Source: Melieria omissa
Lineage: Eukaryota; Arthropoda; Insecta; Diptera; Ulidiidae
NCBI GenBank assembly: GCA_963971225.1
Contig: OZ020267.1
Coordinates: forward strand, 71,460,218-71,524,217
Direction: 5' to 3'
DNA length: 64,000 bases
The notes under the pieces were generated by a model, which had not been told where the DNA came from, made no database searches, and saw only the letters and a list, made by a program, of their open reading frames with translations. This document shows positions 1 through 13,185 of the stretch, one piece after another. Within the stretch, counting starts at the first letter, position 1. Each line of letters begins with the position of its first letter. The position numbers and the translations under genes are program-made.

Positions 1-629
1 GTGTACATTGGCGGCGGCAACATGTGGAATGAGAGCAAAGTTGAATATATGAAAGTTTACTTTAGCACTGCTTGCCCCACACGCTGCCCACTCATACACA
101 CGTGCACCTACACACACACACATATATATACACACACATCGCAGCATAACCAAGATTGCGCAATTTTTCGCGCATTTTCGCCGCATCCTCTCGCCAGTCA
201 GCTTTTCCGCTGCACAGCAACTTTGTTGTTGTGATTTTTTGCAAATTTATCATTCGTCTGACTGCATTGTGGTTGTTGTTGTTACTGTGATGTTTGTTGT
301 TGTTTTCTTTTTGAATTTTACTACACAACTACTACGCGATAGTGCCGCAAGTGTATCTACACACAAACAATCTGCAATCTGTCCAATGCGCCCTCCCCTT
401 ACCCCTCGTTCGCCCCCTCTATGCACAGCGCCACTCACTTTCGCCTCACTCACCACCCCCAAAGCGAAGCGAAGTCGTAAACGCCAAGTGCCGCCGTCGC
501 CGAGGCTCCACACGCCGAGCTGCTTTTCTGAGCACTCATCTCCAGACTTGGCGCTCTCTCACACTCTCTCGACGAGTCGGTTGGACTGTTTTTTTTGTGT
601 TTAGTTGGCGCGGAACGTTGAGTGTCTTT

Positions 630-800
630 TCGCTCGCCGTAGTGTGGCCAGCCGGGGCGCCAGTTTCCCGCGAGAGAGAGAGAGAGAAATAGAGAGAGAG
701 TGGGCGGCCGCGTAGGGGTTCGTCCGTAGGCTGCACTGCAGCGCTGTCAGTTTTGGTTGCGGTAGGCTGCCGGCGGATGGGTGGGTGGCTGCTTGTACGT
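630..800 (+). promoter_or_regulatory. Candidate GAGA-rich promoter region
   Basis: A GC-rich stretch within otherwise AT-rich DNA carries a GAGAG run at about 671-702. It also has an initiator-like TCAGTT with its A at 749, and a GGATG at 775-779 that resembles a downstream promoter element but sits one base short of the usual spacing. GAGA runs and Inr/DPE pairs are typical of TATA-less fly promoters. The inference is a far-upstream promoter for the gene whose coding exon lies at 15.9 kb. No transcript evidence is available from sequence alone, and the purine run could be a plain microsatellite. Confidence 0.3.
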
Positions 801-1288
801 CGCTCTTCTGACCTTTTGCGCCTCCGAGGCCTTGCAACAGTTAGAATTACGTAGTAGATTTCTTGTTTTCTTTTTTGCATTTAAGTATTGTTAGTGTATG
901 TTGTTGTTGTTGAAACGCATGCGCATTGTCCTTTTGCGTAGTTTTCGTGTAAATTTCAATTTTTTGCGCGTATTTTTATTTTCGCTGGCGCTGTTGGTTT
1001 TTTTTTTTACTTTTTTATTTCGGCCACTATTTTTGCTGTCTGTCTGTCTACTGGGCTGTCTGTCTGGCTGCGTCTTGTGCGCTTTTTGTTGCACTGCTTT
1101 GTTGCTGTTTGCTTGCTTTTCCCATAAACGTAACTTTTTTCCATACTTTGCTGCTAAATTTTCGCATACGCAGTTTGGCCGTTCGTTTGTATGTTCGGCC
1201 AATTGTTTTGCATCTGTGTGTGTGTGTGCGAATTGACAATGACTGCGCAGCCTACAACTAAATTTGCCCAGATATTGCGTCGTTTGGT
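749..1288 (+). other. Possible non-coding first exon (5' UTR)
   Basis: The stretch begins at the initiator-like TCAGTT and ends at a strong splice donor, GTAAGT, at 1289-1294. The next good acceptor on the same strand in a sensible place is TTTCAG at 15565-15570, just before the GC-rich leader of the InR-like exon. A non-coding first exon spliced over a roughly 14.3-kb intron would fit flies, where InR uses several distant promoters. Open frames here are composed of low-complexity Leu/Phe/Cys and are not credible proteins. The exon is an inference from splice-like signals only. Confidence 0.25.
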
Positions 1289-1299
1289 GTAAGTACAAT

Positions 1300-1729
1300 T
1301 TTCTTCTGACGTCTCTGCTCCGATTAATTCTTCCCCCTTCTCACTATCTCGCTCTGTCTCACTCTCACGCGCATTCAATAATTTGTCCGCCCCGCTTGTG
1401 TGCGTTTTTAATTATTTCACCATAATGAAGTTTTATTAAATCAGCTGGAGATGCTGTCTGTCTGGCGGTTTACAACTTCTGGGAATACAGCAAAAGTAAT
1501 GGAAACAACAAGCAACACAAAGTGAACGGTTGAAAGCCATAGTGGGTGTAGGGGTTGAACGAGCAGAAAGATGTGAACACATAAACACACATAGACAAAC
1601 ACATAGACGCGCGTCTAGATAGACAAGTAGTAAAATAAATGTCAGTAAACATATAAAAAACGACAGGTGCATAACCAAAGAAGCATCAGAAAAGGTGTTA
1701 ACCAGCCACTGGATTGTTTCATAAATTTT
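1300..1729. other. Unique AT-rich DNA, no gene seen
   Basis: Sequence between the candidate exon and the first tandem array. It contains CT-rich and CA-rich short runs, and the two open frames on the minus strand are low-complexity. I see no RNA gene, mobile element or regulatory motif I would defend. Confidence 0.5.
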
Positions 1730-3600
1730 TAAAATACCAATTTACAAAAGCGAAAATATCTTTAAATCTTTAATAGGTTATTTTTTTTTTTAGTGAAATT
1801 CAGTGGGTTTTCAAGAATAAGGCGAAAATTTAAATTGAATTAAATTTAATTTTAAATTAAATTAGAGCCTCTAAATTTTTAATTGATTTCTGGAAATGAC
1901 ATGTTTTTTAAAACGTTCAAAAAAGACTTTAAACTACAGAAATGAATGATCTTAACTTATTCAGATTAACTTGTCTATCAGAGGGTTTTCAAGAATAAAC
2001 CAAAAATTCACAAAATTCCATCTTTAATTTTAGAGCGTCGCAGTTTCTGAATGATTTCTGGAAATTAAAGGGTTTTAAAACGTTCAAAAGGTTTTAAACT
2101 ACAAAAACATAAGATCTCACAGATCAGATCTCTCAGATCTCTCTTGTTCAAATTAGGTTGAAAGTCTCACGACTATTTTTCAACATGAACTCATATAAGG
2201 TTCCCGAATAGTCGGGAATATTAAAGTTGAAAGACGATGCTCATTTTTCAAATCGTATTAAAAATATGAAAGTACAAAAGTACTGTCTGTAACGCTTCCA
2301 ACTAGAAGCTTCAGAGAGCTTAAATATCCATATAAATCCAATCCAAATCAAAATCCAGCAAATTTTACCGATTTTGCATAAACGAATCTAGAGGCCACGA
2401 AATCTTTCTTATTTGAGTATATGGAAGCTTAAAAAGATTTATCATAAAATGCATATTTTGAAAACCATTCGAAAGTTAAATGCTTCAAAGGCCTTAAATA
2501 TATCCAATCTGTAAGTACATCTCACTGGCTTTTCAGTAAAAGGAACCTAGAGACTACGAAACTTCAGTCAGAATTCAAACAAATTGAATCTGAAAAGTAG
2601 TATTCATGAATTGCATGTTTTAAAAAAGTTCAAAAGCTTGTAACTCAAACTAGAAACTCCAGAGACGTAAAATAGATCCAATCTAAAAGTAAGTCTGGGT
2701 CTGGAGAAAAGCAATTTCCATAAATTTTCAAACAGTTCAACAGATTGTAACTCAAACTAGGAACTCCAAAGAAATCCCCCAGGCTTTTCTCAAATAGATC
2801 TAGAAACCCCGAAGTTGTAACAAACTTTCTAACAAGTTTAAGCTGAAAACGATTTTCATAAATTGCTGCTAACTCAAACCAAGAGCCCCAGAAACCTGAT
2901 ATAGATCCTATCTGCCAATAAATCTTATGAGTTTTTCCAAATGAGGCCTAGAGCCCATAAAATTTTAGCGATATTTCAAACAAATTGAAGCTGAAACACG
3001 ATTTTCATAAATTGCATGTTTTCAAAATCGTTTTAACGCTTTTAACTTAAATTACGGGCTCCAGAGACCTTAAAGAGAAAATACCTGGTAAAAGATTTTA
3101 CAAGGCGTTGAATTCTTAGCGAAAGCTCCAGCAAATTAAAGCTAAGAAGGAGGTTTCACCCAAAAACTACGAAATTTCGACGAAAAGTCGAGGAAATTAA
3201 AGCTAGAAAGAGGTTTTCAGAATCACTGCAACTAGTTAATGAAACTAGAAGCTCCAGAGATCTGATATAGATCTTGTCTGGTACTAAAATTCAGGGGCTT
3301 TCAACAAATGAATCTATAGAGCACCAAATATCAGCAAGATTTCGATTCCTGAATAGCTTGCAACTCAAACATGAGAAGCTTCACTGAACCTGATATAGAT
3401 CCACTCTGATAGTAAATCTTACGGGCTTTTTACAAATAGGTTCAGAGCTCCCAAAATGTTCAGCGAATTACAGCTGCAGCTGGGCTTTCAAAAATTGTAA
3501 ACATCCCAATTCATTCAGATGGCTCTTAGAAGTTAGTTCAGTAGATCGTAAATTGTAGTAAATCTCACAAACTTATGGGAGATGGATTAAAAGTGTCCAG
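1730..3600 (+). repeat. Diverged tandem array, about 170-bp unit (block A)
   Basis: A phrase like ACTCCAGAGACCTTAAATAG followed by ATCCAATCTG recurs near 2485, 2655, 2870, 3060, 3255 and 3380. Between copies run related lines: CTCAAACTAG, TTTCATAAATTGCATG and AAATTTCAGC. The unit is roughly 170 bp with large drift and indels. It is the same family and orientation as the block at 5040-6950. No coding potential is seen; frames are broken throughout. Confidence 0.75.
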
Positions 3601-5039
3601 ATTCCCACAGGAAACTTGAAAAGCTAGAAGAATAGAGAGAAATAGAGTAGAATAGAAACCTGAGTATGAATTTCATGGATTTCTATTAGACTCTATTTTC
3701 AGTGTAAGTCTCGTAAGGTTTCTGAAAATGTGCTAAGGTTCACTAAATCAAAGTGTAAGAAAAACTTAAGGAGGTTCGACAAAAAACTTGCAAATTGAGC
3801 GACTCAGTGAGTAGCAATCTCAAACAAAATCATTGGTAATTTTCACCATCATATCAGTTCACATTTCGCAAATAAGATTTATGTTCTAATGAGACATTAG
3901 AGCATTGGACATTTTGGTGTAATCTAACATTTATCACAGACATTTTGGGGTTGTATACATTTCTGAGAAAATATTTAAACATGTTTGAACTGAAAATGTC
4001 CATTTGTCAAATATGTTTGAACAACTATAACTCACTAACTAATACAAGTGGGCTGCTGCAAAAAATTTTTTTTCAAATCACCCATTTACAATTCGTTCCA
4101 AATGCAACACTGTCGCAGTCGCAGCCGACTCAAAATTGTATGTAAACGAAAGTCGTAAATGCGTAGTAGAAAAGCGTAATACGCGCCGCACGTTTCCTAT
4201 TGCTGTTGTTTTTGTTGATATTGTTGTTGCCATCGTTCATCCATACATCCAGTCATTTTCCCCCCATATTATTGTTGTTGTTTTTGTTTTTGTTATTTGA
4301 AATTGAAATAGCGTCGCGTCACATTGCGTTTCGCATTGCTTTACAATAAGCGGCCGAGAGAAGGGCGCCCAGAACCTTCGGCACACTAAAACGAAACGAA
4401 ATAAAAAAAACGCTCAACAACAACAACACCAACAGCAATGAAAAACGAAACGAAATACAACGAATAAGTAGATACAACAAAGACCACACATGTAGGACAG
4501 ATATTTCAATTTCACACTATAGGCAAAGTTAAGAAACAACAACACCAACAATGAGAAACTGGTTCAAACCAGGCACCAACACCACCAGCCGCCCTCTCCG
4601 CCCCATCTCCGGCACCACAACTCCACAGCCAACTGGCCATAGGCGTAACACCGATGATCGATTGGCGGCAATGCTGACGGAATCGGTGTCGACGTCGGCG
4701 TCAAAGTGTCAGCTACTGCGCCATGCTGCACACTGCTCAGTAGCTCAGCAGCGAAGTCAGTCAACACCAAAGTGTGACATGTCAATGACCACATTTCATT
4801 TTGCTTTTCGCTTTTGCATGTCGTTTTCATTTTTGTTTTGTTGCTCTTGTTTTTTTTTTTGTTGTAAAGTTAATTTCTTCTTTTACTTAAACATTTTCAA
4901 TATTTGCTCAAGTAATTTGCCACCAGCCAGACGCACTGTTCTAGCATCAGTCACCAACAATCATCACGTGTCCCATTCCACTGGCCAACTGACTAAGAAA
5001 CTGTTAAGTCTGTGCAGTTTGAAGTTGTTTATTTTAATC
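3601..5039. other. Unique island between the two A arrays
   Basis: This 1.4-kb island has the texture of ordinary fly intron DNA: TTG/CAA runs near 4200-4290 and 4420-4440 and some GC-rich sequence near 4560-4760. A 163-codon open frame at 4551-5042 has a good start context, but its second half is Phe/Cys low-complexity sequence from T-rich DNA and it runs into the array, so I do not call it a gene. A single-copy regulatory role is possible but not shown. Confidence 0.45.
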
Positions 5040-6950
5040 TGAACTCGAGAGACCTATAGATCCTATCTGGTAGTAAATCTTCCAAGTTTTTCACAAATGA
5101 AGGTTTCCACTAAACAATTTTAGCGAAAATTCGAACAAATTGCAGCTGAAGCGGAGTTTTCAAAAAGCATGCTTTCAAAATTGTTCAAATGTTGATAACT
5201 CAACGTAGGAGCTTCAGAGATCTTAAATAAATCCAATCTGAAAGAAAGTCTGGGTCCTGAGACTAAGAAATTTTAGCGAGAATTCAAATCAATTTAAGTT
5301 GAAAAACGGTTTTCATAAATTGCATGTTTTCAAACCGTTCAAAAGCTTGTAACTCAAACTAGAAACTCCAGAGACCTTAAATAGATCAAATCTGGTATTT
5401 CAGAATCCTGGATATTTCACGAGCCTGAAATGGGCCTAGAGACTACCAAATTTCAACGAAAATTTAAACAGACTGCAGCTGAATAGCGGTTTTCATAAAT
5501 TGCATGCTTTCAAAATCACTTAGCTCAGCTGGAACTAAAACTGGGAGCTCCAGAGACCTTAAATAGATCCTCTCTGATACAAAATCTCAGGGACTTTTAA
5601 CAAAATTATCCATAGACCACCAAATTTCAGCAAGAATTTGAATAAATTGAAGGGGGATTTTTATAAGTTGCAGGTTTTCAAATTTTTCAATAGCTTGCAA
5701 CTTAAACTAGGAAATCCAGAGACTTGATATAGATCCTATCTGGTAGTGAATCGCAGTAGCTTTTAACAAATGAATCTAAAGACCACTAAGTTTCAGCAAG
5801 ATTTCAAGCGAGTTGAAGCTGAAAGAGGGTTTTTAAAAATGGTTAAAGTTTTACTATATTTATAACTCAAACCAGGAACTCCAGAGATCTTAATGGTAGA
5901 TCCAATATGGAAGTAAATCTTACGAGCTTTCCACAAATGGGCCTGGAGACTACGAAATTTCAACGAGAATTGCAGCAAGTTCCAGCTGAAAAGCAGTTTT
6001 CATAAATATTCTGCTTTTAAAACCTCTCATCACAGTTTGAACTAAAACTAGTAGCTTCAGAGAACTTAGCTAGATCCCTTCTGGTACTAAATCTCAAGGG
6101 CTTTTAACAAATGTATCCATAGACCATTGAATTTCAGTCAAATTTCGAATGATTTGAAACTGAAAGAGAGTCTTTGTAAATTGCATGTTTTCAAAGTCAT
6201 TGAATAGCTTGGAACTCAAACTAGAAGCTCCAGAGACTTGATATAGATTATGTCTGGTACTAAATTCACAAGCTTTGCACAAATGGACCTAGAGACTACG
6301 AAATACGAACGAAACGAAAATTAAAGCAGGTTCCAGCTGAAAAGTGGTTTTTATGAATTGCATACTTTCAAAATCACTCAGTAGCTTCAAACTCAAACTA
6401 AGAGCTCCATACACCTTAAATAGATCTCTGGTACTAAATCTGAAGGGCTTTTAACAAATGAATCCATAGACCATCTCATTTGAACAAGATTTCAAGTGAA
6501 TTGAAGCCGAAAAGTGATCTTTTTAATTTGCTACTCAAACTAGGAACTCCAGGTACTTGAAATATATCTTCTCTGGTACTAAATCTCAGGAGGTTTTAAT
6601 AAATGGACCCATTACTGATCATCAGATTTCAGCAAGATTTCAAATGAATTGAAACTGAAAAAGACCTTTCTAAATTGCAACTCAAACTAGGAACTCAGAG
6701 ACCTTAAACAGATTCTATCTTGTAGTAGATCTCACGATTTTTGTACAAATGGATCCAGAGTATTCGAAAAGTCCATGCTTTCACAAATGGTTTATTTTCC
6801 AATTTATTCAGATCGTTGTTATCCGTTAAACTAGGAGCTCCAGCGACCTTCAGTAGATCCTGATTTGTAGTAAATCTCACAAACTTATTCAAAATGGACT
6901 AAAAGTGTCTGATAACTGATAACCTGAGAAATTCCAATTCCACAAAATCT
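5040..6950 (+). repeat. Diverged tandem array, about 170-bp unit (block A')
   Basis: The second block of the family seen at 1730-3600, in the same orientation. The CCAGAGACCTTAAATAGATC-type phrase or a decayed form recurs near 5213, 5363, 5551, 5713, 5880, 6056, 6226, 6405, 6551, 6690 and 6840, spaced about 140-190 bp. Each unit also contains AACTCAAACTAGGA and TTTCAAATTGAAGCTGAAA-like lines. Copies differ enough that the array must be old. No open frame survives. Confidence 0.8.
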
Positions 6951-7700
6951 ATAGTTGTATGTTTGAAAAGAATAACGATCTATAGTAAGTTTAAGTTTAG
7001 TTACCCTAAATTAGATTCTATTTTCATGGCAATTCTCACAACGATTTCGAAGATATATGCAATTCCAATATTCCACAGACTGGAACTTTCTACAGAGTTT
7101 TTCACAAAGCGGGTGGCTATATTATGTATCTGTCTATACATCTGTCTATACTGTATACACCTTCTATATGTTTTGTTATGAGTCAGATCTATTTTCCGAC
7201 ATAGTATTCCAACCTATAGTGTCTTGTATGACGTTCGGTCAAGTCCTCTCGGTTCAACAAGAGTAACTCTTGATGAGATAAAAAGTCGCTTGTTGGTTTC
7301 TAGTTCTTAGTCTGGGCCCAGCGATCCAGTATTTTACTCAGAAATCTGAAGCAAAATTAATGCTACACCCTGACAAGATCGAATGTACTGAATATAGTTT
7401 AGTCGATATATCTGTATTAAGATAATTGTTTCAAAACTTTGCTTGTTTTTGTAGTAGAAGAAGTAGTTAAAAATTATGGTACATGAAATCCATCTCAAAT
7501 CCAAAATTCGACTACTCACTTGGTGTCATGACATACTCAAAGTGACATACTGCTTTCCTAATCAACTATACCCAATCGATATTTCAACTTAAACCTCAAG
7601 GACTACCCGACAATTGGTCTACATTTCATAATATTTACTCTAAAATTCTGTTATGCTACAACAATAACTTAGCAATAACCCAATAAAGAAGCCATTTACA
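6951..7700. other. Unique AT-rich DNA
   Basis: The repeat phrase fades out by about 6950. The following sequence shows short TATA/TCTGTC-type runs near 7120-7160 and no persistent frame. I see no gene, RNA or mobile element signature. Confidence 0.4.
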
Positions 7701-10620
7701 GCAAAAACAAAAACAACAAATATATATATATGTATGCACATACATCGAGCATTATATGCATAACAAAAATAACCTCGAATCGTTATGTATGTAAAGTGTA
7801 TGCAAAATAAATTTTAGGTCAATGAAATCGTCCACCAGTGCGGACGATACACGGACACACACACACACACACACATGCATATGGACATGCATAAAAAAAC
7901 ATACATAAATATAAATGTGTATGTTTATGTATTGGACAGACAAACAAACATAAATAAGTTTGTGTGTCTATGCCACTTGCGTTTTTCTTGATGCATTTTT
8001 CTTGCTGTTTTTGTTGTTGTTATTTTTTTTTGTGGTGCATTGTCACATGGCGGCAGCAAGTGCAAGCATGCAATCGCTTATGTTGCTGTTATTGTTGTTG
8101 TTGTTGTTATTGTCATTGTGTGCACATCAATCGGCCAACCCCCTCACGCTTTGCCCTAATGACAGACAGTTAACGGGCCAGATTGCATCAGCCAACGGTG
8201 GCATGGTGTTTTCAGACAGTCAGACAGACAGACAGACAGCCCGGCAGATATTCATTTGAACGAACAGACAGACAAACGCACAGCCTTTATGTGCGCTCGC
8301 TAGCACTTTCGATTCGATTCGATTCGATTCCTTGACGTCGTTGCTGTGGTGTCAAAGTCTAATGTTGTAGTTGTTGTTGCATTGAAATTGCACTTTGCAA
8401 GTACTGGATGGCCTTTGTTGTTGTTATTGTTGCCACTGCACTTGCCTGAAGCTGACGTCGACGCTGTGGCACAGTCAATCAGACAACAATATCAATAACA
8501 ACAACTGCAGCAGATTCCATTGCAACGACAGGGTTGCAGCGAACACAAGCACAACAATAAAGTCGGCCAGACAACAACAACAACAACAAACACATATGGC
8601 CAAGTCTAAGTAGGTGCAAACATTGCCACCTTCGCTTCGAGACGTGTGAGGTGGCGGCAGCAGTAATGCAAAATGCAAGTGGCAACAACAATAACAACAA
8701 CAATATACGGCACAACAACAACAACAAACAGCAGCAGCGGTGCATCCAAGTGGCTCCAAAGTGTAAGAAAATTGTGTCATAGCTTCGTTGCTGTAGTTGT
8801 TGTTGTTGCTTTCAAACTGTGTTGCGCTTATGGCTGTCGCTGTTATATTATGTTGTTGTTGTTGTTGTTGTTGCTGCTGTTGCACCGTAAAAGACCCCCA
8901 GCGGGTGTGCATGTAAGTGAATATCCCTTTGCAGTGCAAATATTCAGTGCAACAACAACAACAATAACGACCTGAGAAAAGCGCATCGGCCGTCGGTATG
9001 TGGGTTGTCTGTCATTGACGTCTGTTGCACTTGTTTGCATCTTTTTATTTATTTTTTTTCTTTTGCAAAACATTGTTGTTGCGCTTGTTGGCGTTGCCGC
9101 TCTTGTGGTTGTTGTTGTTGTTGCTGTTGCCACCGCCGCTTGTAATGAGAGCATGTTGCAGGCTGTCAACACATTTGCTGTGCACCATCAGTGCCGCTCA
9201 TGCTTGCTGATTGTTGTTGTGAATGTGCATGTTGTTGTTGTTGTTGCTTTTGTGGTTGCCATTGTTGTTGCAAAAAAGCGTGAAAATAAGGCAGACAAAG
9301 GCAAAAATAACAAATTGCCAACAATGCCATCTGTTGTTGAGCGCCAACCAGAGGCGATGACAGAAAATGCTATAACATCAACAACAACAACAACAAGAAC
9401 ACTACCGACATCGACATCGACAATAGCAAATGGCAACTGCAACGACAAAAATCACAGCAACAACAAGAACAACAAATAATTTATGCACAAAACTGCCAGA
9501 AATAGCAACTGGAACGGAAATGAAGACAGCAGCAATATTATGAAAATATGCCACAACGACAACAACAAAAACAACAGCAACATTGACCTGCCCTCAACAT
9601 CCGGTTTGTTGTTGTTGCTGCATAACGCCACATTGCAACGCATATTTTTCAGTGTTTTTTTTTTGTTTGCTTTCAAAATATCGGTTTTGTGTAGCAGCAG
9701 CAGCCACTGATATTGTTTTTGTTGTTGTTGCTATGACTGACTGTCAAGTTGTTGTTTTGTTATTGTTGTTGCAACAATACGCACAAATGCTGTTGTTCAA
9801 TTGTGCTGTGAGGACTTTGAACTGTCGAAGGACGACATGTAAACAATTCTTGTTAATTTTATTGTTATTGTTATTGTTGTTGTTTTTTGCATTTTCCCTT
9901 GTCAGTGTCATTGTTGTTGTTTATGTATTTTAAATTTTCAATGCCTGCAGTAAACTGTCGCAATACAATACGGCGGCTGCATGCAAATGTATGCAAAATT
10001 TGCTATGCGTATGTTTATGTTGTTGACAATTGTTGTTGTTGTTGTTGTTATCAATATAAACAAAATAGCGCTGACAGTTAATGTGATATTAAAAATGATT
10101 GATGACATTGTTGTTGAACGTGCGGACAAGACGAACGGCCCCAACATTACAACAAACGAGCGAACGAACGAACGAAGGAACAAAGCCGAATGGACAGACA
10201 GACAGCAAAACGATTGATCGATTGAATGCATTGACAATGAGACGGACAACATTGCCTGTGGGGCCATTGTCGCGCTGACAAGGACAACAATAGCGAAATA
10301 TTGCAACAATTTTGCATGGCAAAAACAACTACAACAACAAGCAGCATAAATAATCGAAAAAAAGTGTCAATGACGACAGCGACATCAGGCAGCATAAAAA
10401 ATTGTAATATTATTGCAAGCAACAATAACAGCACAGTTGAACAATCAGTAAATGCACTCAACAAAACAACAACAATAACAATAATAACATCTATGAGACC
10501 AAAAATCAACAAGAAATTTCCATATTTATGATATTGAATGCAACAATGTGTTTGCTCATATAATTTGTATGGGCTCTCACTCTTCCACGTAATGTTTGCA
10601 AATGGTTGAAGGTACAATTT
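7701..10620. repeat. Island rich in (TTG)n/(CAA)n and CA microsatellites
   Basis: Dense short trinucleotide runs alternate strands (TTGTTGTTG near 8090, 8850, 9110, 9230; CAACAA near 8570, 8690, 8950, 9380), with a CA run at 7856-7875 and a GATTC run near 8310. Many overlapping open frames of poly-Val/Leu/Cys or Asn/Thr arise from these runs on both strands; none has the complexity of a real protein. One FOXO-type core GTAAACAA is at 9839-9846. The block is probably ordinary intron or flanking DNA. Confidence 0.7.
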
Positions 10621-10788
10621 TTTTAAAAACTTATTATTTCAAGCTTTTAAAAAGAATTAATCAAAGGTAGAATGGAAAAAAGTTAGTGTCAAAGTCAGTG
10701 ATCAAAAAAACCTGCAAGAAAGATATAGAAAAATAGTTTAACTAAAAGCTGAGAAAGAACCACCAGGCTTCTTGGCTTACTAACATTA

Positions 10789-11100
10789 ACCCTTTCGACC
10801 CCGAATTTCACCCTGTGTCTCGATATTGCTTCTTGGTATTTAAATCATTAAACATTTTAAGAAGAAACATCAAGAAGTGCGCACACGACATTTGAAGTCG
10901 CCACGCCTCTTTGTTAGAGTTCTAGAGCTAGTTTACTTTTGAATAATTTTAGCTTAAAACGTGTTAAATACATTTTGTATCAATATTTTTAATTACAGAA
11001 AAATTATTTGATATGTATGGAAAAATACAAAATTGTCACTTTTTGATTATATTTAACCATTATTAAAGAAAAAGGGTTTTGATCAAACGCGCCCAATTCG
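10789..11100. mobile_element. Possible piggyBac-like terminal fragment
   Basis: TTAACCCTTTCGACCCCG at 10789-10806 has the TTAA target followed by CCCT expected of a piggyBac-type terminus, and continues into a TTTCACCC motif also present in the termini of the piggyBac relic at 36916-38431. I could not find a matching opposite terminus with TTAA downstream, so this may be a one-ended relic or chance. Nothing coding is visible. Confidence 0.2.
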
Positions 11101-12690
11101 TAGACTTCAATTAGAACACAAACTTTCCCTGATATCGCTGCAAATTATTGGAAATTGCTGCGGGGATAACAGTAAAATTTGTGTAATTTGCTTTGAATTA
11201 CTTCTAAAACTATTAATTTGTTGGTGCCAACTTTTGAAGTAATTTTTCATTCTAATTCATTGCCATAAATAATTAACTGTTTGCATTCATGCCATTCAAT
11301 TGTTGCTGATAGACAAGGCTCCAATCAATTGTCTATGACAATACGCAAATCAACAATGAATGTCAGTAATTCTAAAAAAAAACAACAATTTAAAACACAC
11401 TCTACGAATCCGCTTTAAGCTCAACCAAGTCATAATGGGGTTAGCCGCAATCAACACCTTGTTGGCCATCTACACGCATGGAATGCGTCTGTCTATCTCA
11501 CCACTTCTCCGCTCTCCAGTCTCTTCTCAGTCTCTGTCCATTCGTTCGCGTTAGGCCTTTTTTGTAACGCCACAGCCAACCTTCAAAGCTCAACTCACAA
11601 CGCGCTGCACTTAGTTGCATTTTTCGAGTGGAGTGTTCAACGCCCCAGACACACGTCAGCACGCCAGTGTCAGCTATTTGGAGCAATTAACGCGCAAATT
11701 CTTTCTATCTAATTGCACACAAAATAACAAATTAAGTTCAACTATCGAATTGGCAAGTCAGTTATTTAAAATGCTTTGGAAGTCTCATTAAATTTGGTTG
11801 TTCAAAATGGTTTACATAAATTTACTGAACACTTAGCATTGGACTATCAGTCAAAGAGCTGTGAGTTCGAATGCGAATCGATCAAATGTATAAAATTCAA
11901 ATTCTTCTCAAATTTATTACTCTGAAAAAGACAGCAATGTGGTTCTATTCTCAAAGAAATCTTTTGGCGCTTATGGAAGCGCATCTCATATTCTTATAGG
12001 CCCATAGGCCCATTGAATTGTTGCTGGACACACCCAACGAGTCGACCTGTATTTTACTATCTACTGTTGATTCTTTGGATCAATTGATAAGAGGAAATAT
12101 TTCATGTTTCACTGTCCTGTCTTGCTTCAACAGTCACTCTAGTTTTTTAAGGTCCTCTGGTCAACTGCGTAGAAGAATATATGTTCAGCTTGGAGATCTG
12201 TTATATTCCCTTCACTCAGATTGCAGAGATATCTGTTCAACCTGGAGTCTTGTTCTGTCTTGAGTAAATTCTGTATTTGACCGCGTAGCTTTATTCAGTT
12301 TGAAGAGAGGTCTGTTCGTTTGAAAGAGTAGTGTTGTGAAGGAAGTAAGAGGCAGAAAGTAAATGATGTTGGTAATTGTTCTCCAGTTGATTTTGCTTGA
12401 GTTTTACAGGCAAATATCCAAGGATTCTTCCTTAAGTAACTAAACCAGTCTATGAAACCTGAGAGATTTCTTGCTTTTAATTGAAGATTTTTTAAGACCA
12501 TATGGTCTACTTATCTAAATCAAGCTTTGAGATCACGAGAAACCAAATAAATCCAGTTGAGTTCTTTTTGTTCTTAAAACGAATTTTCTGAAAATTACAA
12601 TATATAATGCGCCTTAGTCCAACTTTTCGACTAATCAACTGTACAAATGAATTCAAATTGTTTGCTTTCACAAAAGGAAAACTTCCATTT
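11101..12690. other. Unique AT-rich DNA with decayed short repeats
   Basis: No protein-like frame. The 12010-12500 part shows weakly recurring phrases (GTTCAGCTTGGAGATCTGTT, GTTCAACCTGGAGTCTTGTT and similar), suggesting a very decayed tandem array. A GAGTTCGAATGC at about 11862-11873 resembles a tRNA B box, but no cloverleaf surrounds it. Confidence 0.35.
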
Positions 12691-12691
12691 T

Positions 12692-13185
12692 GTTTTGTTT
12701 TATTTATTATTTTTTATTTTATTTTCTTTTATTTTATTTTATTTTATTTTATTTTATTTTTTTTTATTTTGTTTTATTTTATTTTATTTTATTTCATTTT
12801 ATTTTATTTTATTTTATTTTATTTAATTGGATTTTATTTTATTTTCTGTTATTTTGTTTTATTTTATTTTATTTTGGTTTATGTTATTTTATATTATTTA
12901 CTTTTAATTTATTTGATTTGATTTACTTGCATTTCATTTGATTTGGTTTGGTTTGGTTTGATTTTATTTTAGTTTATTTTATTTTATTTTATTTTATTTT
13001 TTTTTATTTTATTTTATTTTATTTTGTTTTTTCTTATTTATTTAATTTAATTTTATTTTATTTTATTTTATTTTATTTTATTTTATTTTATTATAAATTA
13101 TTTGCTTTTAATTTATTTGATTTGATTTAATTGGATTTGATTTGGTTGGATTTTATTTAATTAGTTTTTTATTTCATTTAATTTT
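12692..13185 (+). repeat. (ATTTT)n pentanucleotide array
   Basis: Roughly 490 bp of ATTTT units with interruptions such as GGTTT and ATTTGATTTG. Long Phe/Ile/Leu/Tyr frames on this strand are artefacts of the 5-bp period. A similar array appears at 63078-63400. Confidence 0.95.

Noticed and set aside
4551..5042. 163-codon + strand ORF with a good start context
   Set aside because: The first 80 codons have mixed composition, but the rest is Phe/Cys sequence from T-rich DNA and the frame runs into a tandem array; no motif.
7960..10617. Many ORFs of 60-159 codons on both strands
   Set aside because: Made of poly-Val/Leu/Cys or Asn/Thr from (TTG)n/(CAA)n; overlapping frames on both strands and no motif.
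11843..11882. tRNA-like or SINE-like B box GAGTTCGAATGC
   Set aside because: No A box at the right distance, no cloverleaf and no second copy; taken as chance.
12607..13130. Phe/Ile/Leu/Tyr-rich ORFs of 60-104 codons
   Set aside because: Artefacts of (ATTTT)n; the same occurs at 63206-63391.
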